A stretch of DNA of 64,000 bases from an uncultured Flavobacteriaceae bacterium (GTDB taxonomy: Bacteria > Bacteroidota > Bacteroidia > Flavobacteriales > Flavobacteriaceae). Position 1 is the stretch's first letter. Every line of letters starts with the position of its first letter. Positions 62,897 to 64,000 of this stretch are shown here, in pieces. The notes under the pieces are model-generated. The model searched no databases. It had not been told where the DNA came from and saw nothing but the letters and a program-made list of their open reading frames with translations. The DNA is taken from positions 310,001 to 374,000 of the forward strand of contig CANLWB010000002.1 of NCBI GenBank assembly GCA_947494695.1, given 5' to 3'. The position numbers and the translations under genes are program-made.

Positions 62897-63773
62897 GACA
62901 ATTTTAGATTTTATTGGAAATACACCTTTGGTAGATGCTAGCCATTTAGTGGCAAAAGAAGGCGTTAAACTACTATTGAAATTAGAAGGAAATAACCCTG
63001 GAGGAAGTGTAAAAGACCGTCCCGCTTTTAATATGATCAATGAAGCACTTAAACGTGGTGATATTAAAAAAGGAGACACTTTGGTGGAAGCAACGAGCGG
63101 AAATACAGGAATTGCTCTGGCACTTTTTGCAAAACGTTTAGGATTAAATATGGTATTGATTATGCCAGAGAATTCTACCGAAGAACGGGTGAAAACGATG
63201 AGAGCCTATGGAGCCGAAGTTATTCTAACATCCAAAGATATTGGGATTGAAGGGTCGCGAGATTTGGCATTCGAGCTTAGGGATACAAAAGGATATACAT
63301 TGCTAAATCAGTTTGAGAATGACGATAACTGGCAAGCACATTATAAGACTACGGGACCCGAAATTTGGAAAGAAACAGAAGGTGAAATAACACATTTTGT
63401 TTCGGCCATGGGAACTACGGGAACCATAACAGGGGTTTCAAACTATTTAAAAGAACAAAATCAAGCGGTTACCATCGTTGGAGCGCAGCCCGATGATGAT
63501 TCCAGGATTCCGGGAATTAGAAAATGGCCTAAAGAATATGTTCCCGGTTTTTTTAGTAAGGCGAAGGTTGATGTGGTGATCGAAGTAAACGAAGCCCATG
63601 CTAAAGAGACCACGCAACGTTTAGCAAAAGATGCCGGAGTATTTGCCGGGATGAGTAGTGGGGGGTCTGTATTCTGTGCTCTCGAAGTTGCCAAATCTAT
63701 AGATACTGGTGTAATCGTTGCTATTATTTGCGACAGGGGAGATCGATATTTGTCGTCACCACTGTTCGAATAA
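62883..63773 (+). CDS. cysM: O-acetylserine sulfhydrylase (cysteine synthase B type)
   Basis: The 296-residue PLP enzyme makes cysteine from O-acetylserine and sulfide. The PLP lysine is in NNPGGSVKDRPAFNMI, the substrate loop is VEATSGNTGIALA, and the phosphate-binding loop is SAMGTTGTITGVSNYL. A second loop FAGMSSGGSVFCALEVA follows. Length and the loop KLEGNNPGGSVKDR match the short CysM/CysB group. Together with cysE it forms the final step of the sulfate-to-cysteine pathway encoded in this region. Confidence 0.93.
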   Translation: MAYDKTILDFIGNTPLVDASHLVAKEGVKLLLKLEGNNPGGSVKDRPAFNMINEALKRGDIKKGDTLVEATSGNTGIALALFAKRLGLNMVLIMPENSTEERVKTMRAYGAEVILTSKDIGIEGSRDLAFELRDTKGYTLLNQFENDDNWQAHYKTTGPEIWKETEGEITHFVSAMGTTGTITGVSNYLKEQNQAVTIVGAQPDDDSRIPGIRKWPKEYVPGFFSKAKVDVVIEVNEAHAKETTQRLAKDAGVFAGMSSGGSVFCALEVAKSIDTGVIVAIICDRGDRYLSSPLFE

Positions 63774-63817
63774 TGTATTTTTTAATAAAATTACAAGGAT
63801 AAGAACAATATAGTTGT

Positions 63818-63825
63818 TATTTTTG
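63818..63825 (+). promoter_or_regulatory. Candidate -7 promoter element before the second SAM riboswitch
   Basis: TATTTTTG matches TAnnTTTG and lies 28 bases before the aptamer. No good TTTG element was found upstream at the usual spacing, so support is partial. Confidence 0.45.
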
Positions 63826-63853
63826 CAATCTAGTTCATTAACGTATTAATATT

Positions 63854-63959
63854 GTTATCAAGAAAGGCTGAGGGAATAGACCCAATGAGGCCTTAGCAAC
63901 CCTTTAATTTTAAAGAAGGTGCTACATTCTACTAATATTAAAAATATTAGACAGATAAC
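63854..63959 (+). promoter_or_regulatory. SAM riboswitch (SAM-I / S-box class), second copy
   Basis: P1 is GTTATC/GATAAC (63854-63859 with 63954-63959). The core strands AAGAAAGGCTGAGGGAATAG, GCCTTAGCAACCC and AAGGTGCTACATTCTAC match the copy at 9868. AATATTAAAAATATTAG after the core can form a P4-like hairpin. The regulated gene must lie beyond base 64000, so it is unknown, but a methionine or SAM-related function is expected. Confidence 0.9.
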
Positions 63960-64000
63960 CAGAAATGTTTCTTACACTTTTCTTGATGGCATTATGGATA

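Overview
The window looks like chromosome from a marine-type Flavobacteriaceae (Bacteroidota). Evidence for this is the low G+C, a SusC/SusD pair, many outer-membrane lipoprotein signals, a type IX secretion C-terminal domain, a TAnnTTTG-type promoter, and amino-acid gene sets typical of flavobacteria. No rRNA, tRNA, CRISPR, transposase or phage gene was seen.

Region 1 (1-9714) is mostly housekeeping. It holds the tail of an arginine cluster (argE', argH), a secreted esterase, a RibD-type reductase, a Fur regulator followed by an ECF-like sigma factor, an orphan type IX sorting-domain fragment, leuA-leuB on the minus strand, and a conserved protein of unknown function. Region 2 (9868-16943) is a methionine operon under a SAM riboswitch: metY, an in-frame MetX-aspartokinase-homoserine dehydrogenase fusion, metZ and phzF. 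Region 3 (17076-20700) holds a large secreted type IX cargo protein and a lipocalin-like lipoprotein, both on the minus strand.

Region 4 (20868-53253) is the centrepiece: a roughly 32 kb polysaccharide utilisation locus for high-mannose N-glycans. It encodes a PNGase F-type amidase, a GH85 endo-beta-N-acetylglucosaminidase, four GH92 and one GH47 alpha-mannosidases, a GH130 mannosyl-GlcNAc phosphorylase, SusC/SusD, three inner-membrane sugar transporters, a CBM9-like protein, CutC, a NagB-LmbE fusion and a LytS/LytTR two-component pair. The inferred order of work is: glycans are cut from protein (PNGase F) or from the core GlcNAc (GH85) outside the cell, imported by SusCD, stripped of alpha-mannose, phosphorolysed at Man-beta-1,4-GlcNAc by GH130, and the amino sugar deaminated by NagB. 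One GH92 has glutamine where the others carry the catalytic glutamate, which suggests action on mannose-phosphate-mannose caps.

Six copies of a promoter pattern lie only in this region: GTTrTTGGTCGA, 29-30 nt, then a TAnnTTTA-like box. They precede cutC, GH47, the SSS transporter, susC and nagB, plus one orphan copy that heads a non-coding stretch ending in a hairpin. This is the strongest candidate here for an undescribed regulon signal.

Region 5 (53349-64000) is sulfate assimilation and cysteine synthesis: an Rrf2 regulator, a DUF2061 membrane protein behind a near-consensus promoter, cysH, cysD, cysN, sulfite reductase, two siroheme genes, a ferredoxin-NADP reductase, a frameshifted DUF1330 pseudogene, cysE, cysM, and a second SAM riboswitch whose gene lies beyond the window.
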